From Dirofilaria immitis (Eukaryota > Nematoda > Chromadorea > Rhabditida > Onchocercidae): a stretch of DNA of 64,000 nucleotides. Below the pieces are notes generated by a model. That model did no database searches and was not told the DNA's origin. It worked only from the letters and a program-made list of their open reading frames with translations. The translations under genes were made by a program, and so were the position numbers. The DNA lies in contig JAKNDB010000107.1 of the NCBI GenBank assembly GCA_024305405.1, positions 2,976,001 to 3,040,000 on the forward strand. The letters are read 5' to 3'. This document shows positions 25,832 through 38,142 of this stretch, piece by piece; within the stretch, counting starts at the first letter, position 1, and every line of letters begins with the position of its first letter.

Positions 25832-28800
25832 ATGACTGTTGATAAAGTAAAAGGATTAGCGAATGAAGTATGAACCATTTCTGCTATAGCACAAATGACT
25901 ATTTATCTCTATTAGATTAATAATTTGTTTATTTTCTATTGAGTGGAAAAGTGACAGCAAAAATTTCACATTCTAGTTCTATAATGTTCGGAAACAAGAA
26001 AGGATGAAAATCGGTGATAGAAGAAAGCAAGTAGAAACACATTAACCGCAGAGTTTGAAATTTTGGAAAGTTTGATAGTTTTTTTCTACCGACTTTTATG
26101 TACCTAAATTCATTAATAAGGTATAAATAAGTATTAGGAAGAGAACAGAAGGAAGATAATCATTCAAGTTTTCTTTGCATTATCAATATTAACTTTTCGC
26201 TTATTTTATAGAAAACTACTAGAGCTCCAATCGAACTAAGTTCTTGGCCTGATTTTATTGAAGATCGTATCGCTTTGTTTGATAAACTTATGATAAGGTA
26301 CAATGAAGAGGTTGCTGCAAAGGTATTTTTCGTAATTTCTTTTATTCTCTTTTTCTTCAAGATTTACTATATGATTTACATTATCCTGCTATTGCTTGCT
26401 TTAAATTTCCAATCAGTCTGTCTCTGTAAAGCTTAATAAGTCTTGAGCTCGATAAATTTTTAGAAACCAGAGAAAATTAAAATCACTTTGTCAAATGGAA
26501 AAGAGATGGAGGAGAGTCATGGCGTACAACTCCACTGATGATCGCAGAACAAATCAGTCGTGGCGTTGCCGATAGTGCTGTTGTAGCAAAAGTCAATGGA
26601 GAAGTTTGTTTCTGTGTTTAGGAATTCTAAAGTTTAGGAAATTTTTGGTAGAGCTATTTCGCTATTGTCAGTTTCGCTTTTTTTTGGGATTTCGATACTT
26701 ATTTCGTTCTTTGAAGAACAATGGATAAAGTAATAAGATGGGTAGGGAGAATGGCTATAAGATAAATAAAAATTTTGGAAATGAGAAACAGTTAATCACA
26801 CATCTCGGATAAATGATATATGAAATATGATCTGCATGTGTTCAGGATCTATATAAATCTTTAGGAATGAAATTGCATAAAAATCTTTGTCATAAAAAAT
26901 TTGGAGCAGTTTCATTCTTTTTACATCTTCGAATTTTTTTCGGATTCATGCTGAAGCATGTCGTACTTTTTTCGGAATTTTTTACTCGGATTTATGTTGA
27001 AGCATATATAATTTTGTCGATAAGAATTTGTGCATTTTTTGTTTAAATTGAATATCCTCGTTTATACCTAATTATGTTCCTCTAAGTGGTTATTGCAGGT
27101 GTGGGATTTGGACAGACCATTCGAGGGTGATGCAAATCTACAAATTCTTAATTTTGATGATGATGAGGAAAACAGGTGAATTCTTCACTAAATTTTTTCT
27201 CTGTCTGTTCGATCTTCTAAAATCTATATATTTCTTTTTCAATTTTCTCTATCTGTTTACATGAGGAAATTTAGAAGATTTGAAGTACGATTCACAGATT
27301 TTCTCTCCAATCTTTCTTAAATGGTTCCTGTCACAGATTATCTTCTCCAAGCATCAGAAGTACTTCATACCGAATGTAACGACTTTGAAATTTAAAACAG
27401 TAGATTTCTCTAACTTTGTCATCACTGCACCGCTCCAAATATTGACAGAATTTCATGTTTGATGATGTTTCTGAGTTCAGTGGTGCAAAAGCATATTTGT
27501 ACAGACCGATCAGGACCAAAACTTAAAATTGGTCAAAGTTATGGCTGTTTTCCGGTTGAACAAGATGTCCCTTTTAATCATCTTAGAATAGGAAAAATAG
27601 CTGGTATATTAACATCCTGAATTTTAGGTTTTTTGGCATAGTTCAGCTCATATCATGGGAGAAGCTATGGAACGTTATTGTGGCGGTCATCTTTGCTATG
27701 GTCCACCGATTTCAGAAGGATTTTACTATGATATGTGGAAAGAGGTTCATTGTGATTTCTGTTTCTTTTTTTTCAGTGTTTCATATTCATTGTTATTTTT
27801 TTGGTCCATAAATTTTAGCAGTTCAAAAAACTACTTTTTGGTCCCCTAAGAATATACTCTTTATTGCTTTACATCTCCATAAATGCGTAAAGCCGAAAAA
27901 AAAAAAAGAGTTTCAGGGAGCTTCAATTACTCCAGATGATTTTCCGAAATTGGAGCAAATTATTAAATGTGTTGTTAAGGTTATTCCTTAATTTATTAAT
28001 TTTGGTTGATTATGCAATTATTATATATCAAACGAGGATAGACTGCTATTATTATTATTATTATTATACATGCAGTGGTAATTAAGTGTTCTATGTTTTT
28101 TAATACTTTTTCATGTAGTATCCTTGCTTATAGGATAAACAACCGTTTGAGCGATTAGTTGTTTCGAAAGAAGATTTGCTGCAAATGTTCAAATACAATA
28201 AATTCAAGGTATGGCTAGGTTTTCTTCATGTAAATTTGTGCTTGTATATACAGCTGATTGCTTGTTTGAATTTCCTTTAGTGCTGAAATAAAATCATGGG
28301 ATTTTTTAGGTGCGCATCATAAGCGAGAAAATCACTACTCCTTTTACCACTGTATATCGTTGCGGGCCATTGATTGATTTATGTCGAGGACCACATGTAC
28401 GTCATACTGGAAAAGTGAAGGTAGTTGTGGATTTTTGAATTATTTTGCAATGTCCTTATTATATGATTAAATGGCTTTAAGTTTAAGTTAAAAGTAAGAT
28501 CTTGTTTGATGTCGAAATCACGTACATGTGAGATATTGCACTATTGTTATGTTTGATATTGTTTGGTTTTTATAAAACGATATACGGTTTTGATTCATCG
28601 AAAACGAGAAAGTACATAACAGTAGGATTTGTATTAAAGGGGATAGTAGAATTTGTACTAAAATGTTAAAAAAAAAAGTTAAAACCTCGCTGTTTCTGTA
28701 AATATGATTTAAAACATTTTTCATGATTTGAGACATTGTTTCAAGTTTTAATTATCATGTCACATCAAGTTTATTTGAGGCTTTAACTGTGACTAAAACA

Positions 28801-31800
28801 TCAAGTTCATATTGGGAGGGGCGATCGGATGCCGAATCTTTAATTCGCATTTATGGCATGTCCTTTCCTGATTCGAAGCAACTCAAGGAATGGCAAAAAT
28901 TGCAGGTTCGTCTGATCAAGGAAAATTTAAAATTATGAAGATGATGAAGTGACTTTTTCTCAGGGAATCTTAAGTGAAGTTATATTCCTATATACTTTAC
29001 TAAGACTTTTAAGGAAATAATTAAAAGCATCTGACTTTTTGGCACACGTTTTCGCGTTTTCTCGAAATTAACAGAGATTACGTTCAGAAGTGTGCAAAAA
29101 TATCCATTAAAGTGAGAAATTCTCAGATCTTAGCGATTTAACTCTGGCTTCGAAGGACTGCAGCCAGTAGTAATAAACGTTAAGGTATATTTGATCACTA
29201 TATGAATTTGATTTGAATCTGAAGATATAATTATTGTACCATACTCCCGATTCACATGGAGTACTTCTTTTAAATTTTTAAGGAGGAAGCAGCTAAACGA
29301 GATCATAGGAAAATTGGGCGTGATCAGGATTTGTATTTTTTCATCCACTAAGTCCTGGCTCAGCTTTCTGGTATCCAAAAGGAGCTCATATATATAATGC
29401 TCTATGTAATTTTATACGGAAGGAATATCGCAAACGTGGATTTACTGAGGTTTTATTATTTGCATCTGTTTAACTCATTATTAAATTTAAAATTTTTCCT
29501 TGATATCTTAATCTCAATAAATAAGGACTTAAATTCAATAAAAGGTTGCTGAAATGAAATGATTTATCAGTTAATGTCGTGAATCAGTTTCGAAAACTGA
29601 TTGAATACTTTTAACTTTTTCTTTACTGGATATACTGGACGTAATGGATAGTTTAAACATTCAAGACGATTCCAGTTATATTTAGGTCATATCACCGGAT
29701 ATGTACAATAGCCGTCTGAATTGATTTCATTTTGTTACCATAATATTTTTTCGATATTTAGGTCATATCACCGAATATGTACAATAGCAAATTATGGGAG
29801 CAATCGGGACACTGGGAGCATTATTCGGATAATATGTTTAAGTAATTTTTTTCTTCAGTAATTGAATTAAAGGGAGAAATGAAAATCAAAGCAAGTTTTA
29901 GTAGCTGTGTTTTTTTATCGTTCAGGATAAATATGAAATGGATCTCTCGTTTTTTCTTTTATTTTAGAATCGATATTGAAAAGGAGACATTTGGATTGAA
30001 GCCAATGAACTGTCCGGGACATTGTTTGATGTATTCTCACTTGCCGCGTACCCACAATGAGTTGCCTCTCCGATACGCCGATTTTGGTGTTTTGCATCGG
30101 TAAAAGGTTTTAAAATTCTCAAGAAACTCTACATCATTTTGAAAGAAATCAATTTTTTTGAAGAATAGAGAAGAGAGTCGTGAAGTATTAACTATAGCTA
30201 AATTAACCATCGTAGACTGACTTTCTTAATAGATTTTGAAGCTATTGTTTATGAAGAATTCGAACTGTTTCACATTATTTGTTAAAAATTGATTTACTAC
30301 TTAAATTCTTCAGTTTCTGTCTTTAAGCAATGAGATGAGCGGTGCATTGACTGGTCTAACTCGTGTGCGACGTTTTCAACAAGACGATGGACATATTTTT
30401 GTCGTCAAGATCAAGTTGTTGAAGAAATAATGGTAAGTTTCGAAAGACCTTTTACTTTATTGGCGCCATTTAAATTATGTTTGAATTCAATCCTTACATT
30501 TTTCAAATTGTGATTTCATAAATTGTTAAGTTTTCTATGAATAGTATTATATATTCTGTGCTAATAAACTTTTCCTACTATAGGCTTGTATTGATTTTCT
30601 CAAATACGTTTATATTGATGTATTCGGTTTTGCATTCAAAATGAACTTAAGTACGAGACCGGAGGTGGGTTATCTGGGTGACATCGAAACGTGGTAAGCA
30701 ATTCGTCGAAATCTTTTATTATTATTATCATCACTATTATTATTTCTTTGAACTTCGACTTCAAATGAACTCTAAAATCTAAAATTCCCTTTTTTATCAT
30801 TTTTTTCTATGAAAATATTATTAAATAGGTTTTTCTAACATTCAATTGCAGTAGTGCTGGAAAGAGAAGTTAATTTTATTGCCTAATTATAGGAATAGTG
30901 CGGAAGACAAGTTAAAAGAGGCACTAGATGCATCTGGACACAAGTGGGAGCTGAACAGTGGTGATGGCGCTTTTATGGTCCAAAGGTTGAATTTAAAATT
31001 AAAAATTATGAGGAGATCTATATATTCTAAATGTAATCTCAATTCTTTTGATTATTACAGATCGATATCACAATTCAAGATGCTCTTCGAAGATTCCATC
31101 AATGTGCAACAATACAGCTTGATTTTCAGTTACCTCTGCGATTTGATTTATCTTATTTTGAGTAGGTTCTTTCTTATTGATTTCTTATTTTATTTCAAAA
31201 AAGATCAAAGTAAGAATCATTTTAGTCTTTAGGCATCGTTTCTTTATCGGATTATTGATATTTTAACTAGAAAACTCTTCCTGTCTCTGTGTTTATGTTT
31301 TACTCTGACAATAGTAAGGATCCTTCTTTCATATCTAGAAAAATTCATTATTTTAAATAAAATAAAATACATAGTTTCGTTGTATATACAAATGAATTTT
31401 TAGTGAAAAAATGAAAGACAAAGACCAGTAATGATTCATCGCGCTCTATTGGGTTCGATAGAGCGAATGACTGCCATTTTAGCGGAGAATTATGGTGGCA
31501 AATGGCCATTTGGTTATCACCGAGACAAGTAAGCAAGCTGTTATATTTTTTCATTATCAAGACCCTTCTAATTTACAATGATATTTTTAACAACGATCTG
31601 GTTAAAGATATAAGATAATATAGCCAAGAATGTTAAATTTTATTCGTATCCGGAGTGTATGTATTTTCCATGTCTCTGGAAAATCTTAGAAATTTTGTGA
31701 AGGAAATTATAGCTAAGAAAATAATGACTTAAGTGGTTGACGCCGTTATTTGTCAAAATATTTTATTTCAGGCCAAAGTGATCACAGTCCATGAATCGCA

Positions 31801-32901
31801 GAATACTTATGCTAGAATGGTGCAGAAAAAGTGTGTGTTGATGAACCATTTTTTTATTTTTAGCTCTTGTCATTTTGCGAAAAATTAAATTTTTATTAAT
31901 AGTGCGATGGATAATTTTTACTGTATTCATGGATTATGATTAACAGAAAAATTAGAAATTCGGTTGTTATCAAACGCATACTATCACGATTATTTCAACA
32001 TAAACATGAATTTCAAATGGGACTTTGTTAATGGACATGATAAAACACCATAGTTTTTGATCGCATCATTTGCTATTCAATGAAAATTTATCGCTAGCTC
32101 TTATATTTTCCTAAGATGCAGATAAGATAGCTAGAAGACTTTTGATTGAAAAGAAATCTGCTTGCGTTTAGCTTAAAATTTACATTGTGTAAAAAAGTTT
32201 GATTTTGAACATATGTTCAGTTGTTTTAAAATTTCAGAGAAGTGTAAATTTTCAAAATCCAATCATGCCAAGTGGAAGGGATTATTAACTTTATTTACAG
32301 ATATATGAAGCAGGTTTCGAAGTTGAATTTGATGCAGATTCATCAGACACATTAAACAAACAGATTCGCAATGCTCAAATTGCGCAATTCAATTTTATTT
32401 TGGTGATTGGACCAGCTGAAACACGAAATGGAACTGTAAATGTTCGTACGCGTGATAATGCAGTGAGCCTTTATGTCAAAATTCCAAGCAATTAATGTTG
32501 TTGAGTAGGTGATCCTGAGACGCAAATCCAACTATGAGATTTTTAACCGCAGCAATGATGATATACACTTTGAGAGCTGGAATTACCGCGGCTGCTGGCA
32601 CCAGACTTGCCCTCTCATAGATCCTCGCTTAAGATTAGTACTGAACAAATCTACTCTCTAACTCTAAAAATCGAGCAAGCATTCTATTCAGGTAAAAGTT
32701 GTGGAATAATAATGTAAATTTTTCAGTGAAATTAATATACTGTCTTCTGCTTGCATGACTTTCGAAAAAAGTGAAATACCTTTTCTACAATTTCATTCTT
32801 TGCAGGTGAGAGGCGAAGTAAAATTAGAAGATCTTATCGAAAAATTCAAACGTTTCCAAGAGGAATTTATTCGCGATACAGAAAGCGCCGAACAATTTTA
32901 A
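25832..32901 (+). CDS. tars-1: threonyl-tRNA synthetase
   Basis: Charges tRNA-Thr with threonine (class II synthetase). Twenty exons: 25832-25867, 26212-26322, 26464-26603, 27099-27175, 27628-27744, 27917-27979, 28134-28208, 28310-28420, 28780-28905, 29283-29449, 29762-29841, 29968-30099, 30328-30432, 30584-30693, 30893-30985, 31061-31161, 31404-31528, 31772-31830, 32301-32462, 32806-32901. Domains in order: N-terminal extension ([12 protein letters not shown]), TGS domain ([11 protein letters not shown]), editing domain ([14 protein letters not shown]), catalytic core with KPMNCPGHC, motif 2 ([16 protein letters not shown]) and motif 3 (ENYGGKWPF), then the anticodon-binding domain. The zinc ligands Cys (NCPGHC), His (DDGH) and His (MIHRALLGS) are visible. 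Eight missing bases, mostly in A/T runs (about 26515, 27629-27633, 29336, 30396-30400, 30971-30974, 31406-31411, 31509-31511, 31826-31830), break frame. Adding them gives 698 codons including stop (human 723 residues). Upstream in-frame Arg/Ser-rich sequence may give a mitochondrial form. Confidence 0.95.
29678..29712 (+). repeat. duplicated 5' piece of tars-1 exon 11
   Basis: These 35 bases repeat 29754-29788 with one G/A difference. They include the intron's TTTAG acceptor and the first bases encoding [10 protein letters not shown]. Here the frame runs to a stop within a few codons (RLN then TGA). The copy lies 76 bp upstream of the true exon start, so it is a decoy acceptor or dead partial exon duplication. 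Confidence 0.9.
32508..32636 (-). pseudogene. 18S rRNA fragment in tars-1 intron 19
   Basis: Read on the minus strand, this contains the nearly universal 530-loop stretch of small-subunit rRNA (GTGCCAGCAGCCGCGGTAAT at about 32601-32582), preceded by GAGGGCAAGTCTG and followed by CAGCTCTCAAAGTGTATATC, ATTGCTGCGGTTAAAAA and GTTGGAT. The order matches nematode 18S rRNA. Several substitutions against the usual conserved bases (for example ATCTCATAG where AGCTCGTAG is usual) show it is a decayed piece. About 130 nt are present, far short of a gene. Confidence 0.9.
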
Positions 32902-33733
32902 AAATCAATCCTCTTTCAGGAATTTTTGTAGTTTATCTAAATTATTGTCGTGCGAGAACTGTTTCATAAATCATTTAAAAAGACACACAAAGACAAGTGA
33001 ATGTCTATTTTTTTACGTCGTTGGGTGCTCTTCGGGAGTCCGAAAATTTAAACAAGCTTCGAAACAGTTTTTTCATACATGCTTTTCTCATGTTTTCGAT
33101 GAATCCCAGACTTTCGTTCTTTGGGTCTGCTGTTATGTTGGTTACTTTTTGTGGAAAAGCTTTTATTTCAGAAATAAATTATTTCAGAAAATGATTAGTC
33201 TTGATTTACTATTTGAAAGTATTCAGCTTTAATCAGACTATCTCTTCCACATCATCGCTCTTTATTTCTCCAGCTAAACAAGATTATGAATTTTTTTATT
33301 GACGTTTCTTTTGTTGATGTCGCATTCATGACGTTTTTTCAACATCTGACTCCTTTGATTAAAACGGAAATTTTATTTTTGTTTATTTAGGTTTCAGTTG
33401 CGTAAGGATTTGCTTTTGTTTTAAGATTTCATTAGGTTCCATTAAAGATTTTCATCAAGTAATCATTCTAAGCGTGCTTAGTATTAAAGCACTGCTTTGA
33501 ATATTGATTTCGAATTGATGAAAGTGACAAGACTGTTCGATTTGTAACTCTTTTCGAATTGCACATTTATTAATTTGTGTTCTCCAATTTTTAATAGTTA
33601 GGAAGGTCTATATGCAGTTATTTCCTACTATCAGAGTGGAACTAATAGGACTCGTTTAATTGTAATGGAAATTAAATGTTCTTTGAAAATTTTCATAATT
33701 TTCTTGGAGATGTTTCAGGGACGAGGGATTCAG
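32902..33733. other. spacer after tars-1
   Basis: About 0.83 kb of 3' UTR and upstream sequence. The open frames at 32945-33232 lack splice context and look like chance. The next gene's ATG follows a TTTCAG acceptor at 33718. Confidence 0.4.
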
Positions 33734-35914
33734 ATGTTAAGGAGCGAGTATCAGTCATCGTTAACTCATCAAAAGGATGAAAATGAATTTCAAATGGGCC
33801 ATTTTGACCGTTTTGTTAACGGATATGGAGAAATTATGTGTTCTGAAAATGGTTTGCGATACATTTTCGGGCCAGAATCAATTGATCTTGGACCATGTTG
33901 TGACCCATGCAATGAAAATTGGATGAAAATTTTAAAAAATGGTAATTTCGGCCATATTTTTAATCTGATAAATATATTTTGATTTCGGTGAGTTACACTA
34001 TGTTTTAATAATGAAACTTTATTACTTTAGTCGTCATTGCATAATTTGCGTTATACCTGCTGCGCTTAGGTAATTAAAAGAGTAAGTATTTGGACGGATG
34101 CCAAAGATAGTAGAAATCTATTTGAATAAAAGAATAAAATTTTTGAAAAGTTTCGGGACAGAAAGTTGTCAGTCCATGTTCTATTTGAGAAAAAAAATCA
34201 TTCTGAAATCTGAGACGTAATTTCAAATTATATCAAATTATTGATAGAATCTGTTAAAGATATTAATACGAACAATAATTTTCCTTTCCAATTAATATAT
34301 ACTCGGTGAATGTAGTGTTTTTCGATTGCATTGGTTCCTTCACAAAAATTTTTTTATTTATTGTTTAATGAATAAATCTAGATAACTGAATAAGCGAGAC
34401 GTAAATTATTACTCGGATATTTCCTAAAATGCGAAGGGAAAATTGAAGGCATCGGTTAGTCATTTATCGGAAAATCAGATTTTTTTAAATGGAATTCTTG
34501 TTTTAATTGAGCTTTTTTAATTTCAAATTTCGATGTCCAAATTTCAAGTGTGTTTCAGGTGTTATTTTTAGAGGATGTTTTACTCTTTTCTCGAGGATAC
34601 GTTTTGTCCACTGGAAATGGGTTTGTGCGAACCGCAAAGCAAGTCATAATCCCCGAAACATATAAAAATTGTGTCAGTTCCTCTGTTACTAATTTATTAT
34701 TTAAGTGTTTTGGATTGAATTTTGATTTGAAATTCAAACTTATTTTCCAATTCAAAATTTTCTGTGTCTACTAGATTTATCTTTTTATTTAATCAAAGAT
34801 GTCATTAGAGTTGTGAGTGAAATATATGATGAAAGATTTTTTACAGAGTTTTCTTGGTGTAGTTTTACGTGAGCGTCATCCTAGTTCAACTGAAGGCGCT
34901 ACAGCTGCTTTTTTTGTCCACCCTTTGGTATTATTAAATTGCATAAATTCGCGTTTGGTTATGATTCTGATATTTCATGGCCATTAATAGTTGGTAAACG
35001 ATTCTGGGTCACGTTGGACGAACAAGTTAGTTTTTAGTAGCGAATTTACTGTTGTAAAATGTTTGGAATCATTCAGTTTCAATCGGCATGAATTTAGAAT
35101 ATTTGTGCCAGAAAATTTGGAGCAATTTCTTATTGTCTCAGTTAAAATGTTAATATAATTTCTATTATGTACTTTCTGCTATAATGCAGGTTGTAACCAT
35201 TATTATCATTATAACGTATGAGACATTGTAACAAAAAAATTGATAAAGTAATCTACACTGTATTAGCATCGTTCATTTAAACGTCAAATTAGCAAAAGAA
35301 AAGTATATAATCTACCGATCTAGATGTTCCGAAATTGAATGATTTCTTTTGAATTCTGTGATGTTATTTGCAGGATAAACCCTCAACCAGAGTATGGAAA
35401 GTAAATGGAAAAGCCGATGATATTGAATTTGGTCTTACAAATACACAAATATTGATTGATATCCCGAAGCTTCATTTATGGCAGTGGAAAAAACATTTAA
35501 TCAGTCGGGTATATTCGCAATCACAGATTTTATTTTAAAAAGTTTGTTTTAAGGTCTTTTTGATTTTTAGTGGTAAAAAACGTTTCCATTCATTCTAATT
35601 TTGTAAGAATGAATTTCTTGAACTGCTTATTTAGGAATAGTACCTCAGTTAATGAATTTTTAGGTGCTGAGAACAAGACATCTTCAAAAGTTATGGAGAG
35701 TAAATGCCGAGATAATTCGAATGTGTCATCTTCAGTAGAGGTAGAGGATTATAAGCGAAAAGAATTCAAGAGCAGAAGCATTAATGCACGGACCAATAAT
35801 GCTGCTATTAGTTTGTTGCTGGAAATACTTAATGATCAGGACATAAGAGATCTGGTTGTTGAAAGGCATCAAGAAGCTTTCGAGAATTATATAAGTGAAA
35901 TATCAGACCTCTAG
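33734..35914 (+). CDS. conserved-looking protein of unknown function
   Basis: Not recognised. ATG at 33734 follows GTTTCAG (33718), a likely trans-splice acceptor. Exons: 33734-33941, 34559-34672, 34847-35025, 35374-35508, and a last exon starting about 35635-35664 and ending 35914. The N-terminal part has paired Cys (GPCCDPCNENW). The middle has short hydrophobic strands (VLFLEDVLLFSRGYVLS; KLHKFAFGYD), suggesting a compact beta-rich domain. A W-rich end follows (HLWQWKKHL), then an S/K/E-rich tail with a helical terminus (AAISLLLEILNDQDIRDLV). One T is missing from the run at 34909-34915: FGIIKLHKF only follows ATAAFF if it is restored. Phases around the first and last introns do not fit exactly, so an exon or base is missing. 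Composition and conserved splice sites make it a real gene. Confidence 0.65.
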
Positions 35915-38142
35915 ATATATGACGACTATTTTTATTATGATTTGTCTTTTATGATTGATCGTACTTATTTTTGATGTGCCAACTTTGTTAAGACGAGGCT
36001 TTATACTGGTCACAGTGAAACTCATTCCTACACAATTTTAGACTACTTTTCAATTAACCCTTCTATGAAATGTAGAATTTTCATATCCCAGTTAAAATAG
36101 TTGCAGAAATCTAAAAATTGCAAAAGAAGTTGAAAGATTAGTTAGCAAGTCGATTACTTCTTTATATCTTAGGCTTCATTTGTTTGCAACATCGGAAAAA
36201 TGGTCATCATGAAATCCAGAGGTGTCATGGAAGACTGAAGTATTTTGAAAAAATAATGCATCGCCAGTTTGTTGCTGCTGTTGTTATGATGTTTATTAAT
36301 GATAGGGATTGATTGTCAATTTACATTTTTATGCTTTTTTTTTTAAATTGTTATTCAAAAGCCGATGTCATCCTTGCACCATAGCTATTAATTAAATTAA
36401 ATAGATTGGATTTAATTATTTATTTGTCATTGCTAAACAGTAGCTACAATATTAATAATTTTGTAATAAAACAATGAACAAATTAGATATGTGAAGACCT
36501 CAAAGTTATTAACTTGGGCAGTGAAATAATTATTATATATATTTTCTAATAACAAATAATGTGTACAAATTGCTGAATGTTTTCGATCATTCTTTTTATT
36601 TATATCTCATTTCATTTCTCTGTTTTATTTCTAATAAAATAATCATATATTCGTTGTATTATTTTTATTGATTGATTTCACATTTATTTATGATTTCATA
36701 TAATTATTGCAAAATTGGCTATAATTTTTATTAACAATTTATGAATAATTTTACATGAAATAACTAAATCATTTTCCAATTTATCAGTTTTAAGTGTGGA
36801 AATTCTTGCCTAAATACTGATAAAAATTGATAGTATCAATACAGAGTATTTATTCTTAATTCATTTCTCATCGAATTTAATACTTGCATGAAAAAAATAT
36901 GACGAAGAAAATTGCGCTGATAATGGATGATAAATTAAATGAAATTTTTGAAAATTGTGGGAACTAAAATTTCAACTAATTAATATTTACTTGTCAATGA
37001 TGGTTAACCGGAGTTATATTGTTGAAGTTTTTAATATTAGGAATTGTTATCAATATCAATTATCTGCTGATGGCATTTTTCGAATTGAACAAGGAAGAAT
37101 GTTAAACTTTTCGATTTCTCTAACCAAAAAAATATATATATATCGACATTGATGTAGCATCATGCGATATGGCAATGTGAATAGATTGTTTCATATTCTC
37201 GATGATACTGCAATTTATTATTCTCGTCAACTTATTTTATCTTCCAGAATATTTTATCATTCAACGATTTTTTTAATATTTCTGTTAATTGCTAGTTGCT
37301 ATTCATAAAATATAGTTATGATTTAGAATTCATAGAATGATAAAGCTAGATCGAAATCTCGATATTTCTGGACGATTCATAAACACGGTTAAATTTGTGA
37401 TGCTGTTCAAACTGAATTTAGATGGAAAATTAAAACATAAATAACTAATAAACGAGAATTGTTGTATGTTGTATTCTGTTTTAACCACAAATATTGGAAG
37501 ATGTTTATTCCTAATTTTAATTTTTTTCAGCTGTCGCAAATGTTAAAAGTTTGATGATTGTGATCGTAGATCTTTTTGATAGTATTTGCAATCATTGAGA
37601 CATCTCCAGAATGAGCATATGAAGATTTGTTAATAAAATTATGAATTCAGTGATGCTGATTATCTTGACTAGCTAATCAGACAAGCGAATGAGGGAAAAA
37701 TGATGTTTAGAATGATAGTGAGATATGATCATACTTCAGAAATTCGTCCAAATCGATATGTGTAATTACTTTTTACCTGATAAGAAGTGATGATCTTGAA
37801 TTCGTCTTAACTGTAACCGTTAATAAAACAGTGATTGGTGGAATGTTATGGCTGATTTTTATCAAATTCTAGCAATAATTATTTTTGTACATTGATTTGT
37901 TGCTAATTGATATGTGTTGGAATTAGATGGCCGGAAATTGAATCTGGAAAGCCTTTTTGGTTTTCTGGAATTTGCGATCATATTTTTTGAATTTCTTTCA
38001 TGTTTTTTTGCGATGTAATGTTTTTAGCATTGGTAAAGTCCATCTCATTAATTGTAATAATTTAAAAATTCAAATTCAATTTGAAATTGAATTTCAGGTT
38101 ATCTGTTATTCTGTATCAGATTATCGGTACCTCATTATCTGT
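35915..38142. other. intergenic region
   Basis: About 2.2 kb without a recognised exon. It lies upstream of the ClC-7 gene and should include its promoter; an AATTTCAG acceptor at about 38097 is a candidate spliced-leader site for that gene. Confidence 0.45.

Noticed and set aside
32945..33232. Two overlapping open frames after the tars-1 stop
   Set aside because: Cys/Phe-rich chance composition, no splice context, located where the 3' UTR is expected.
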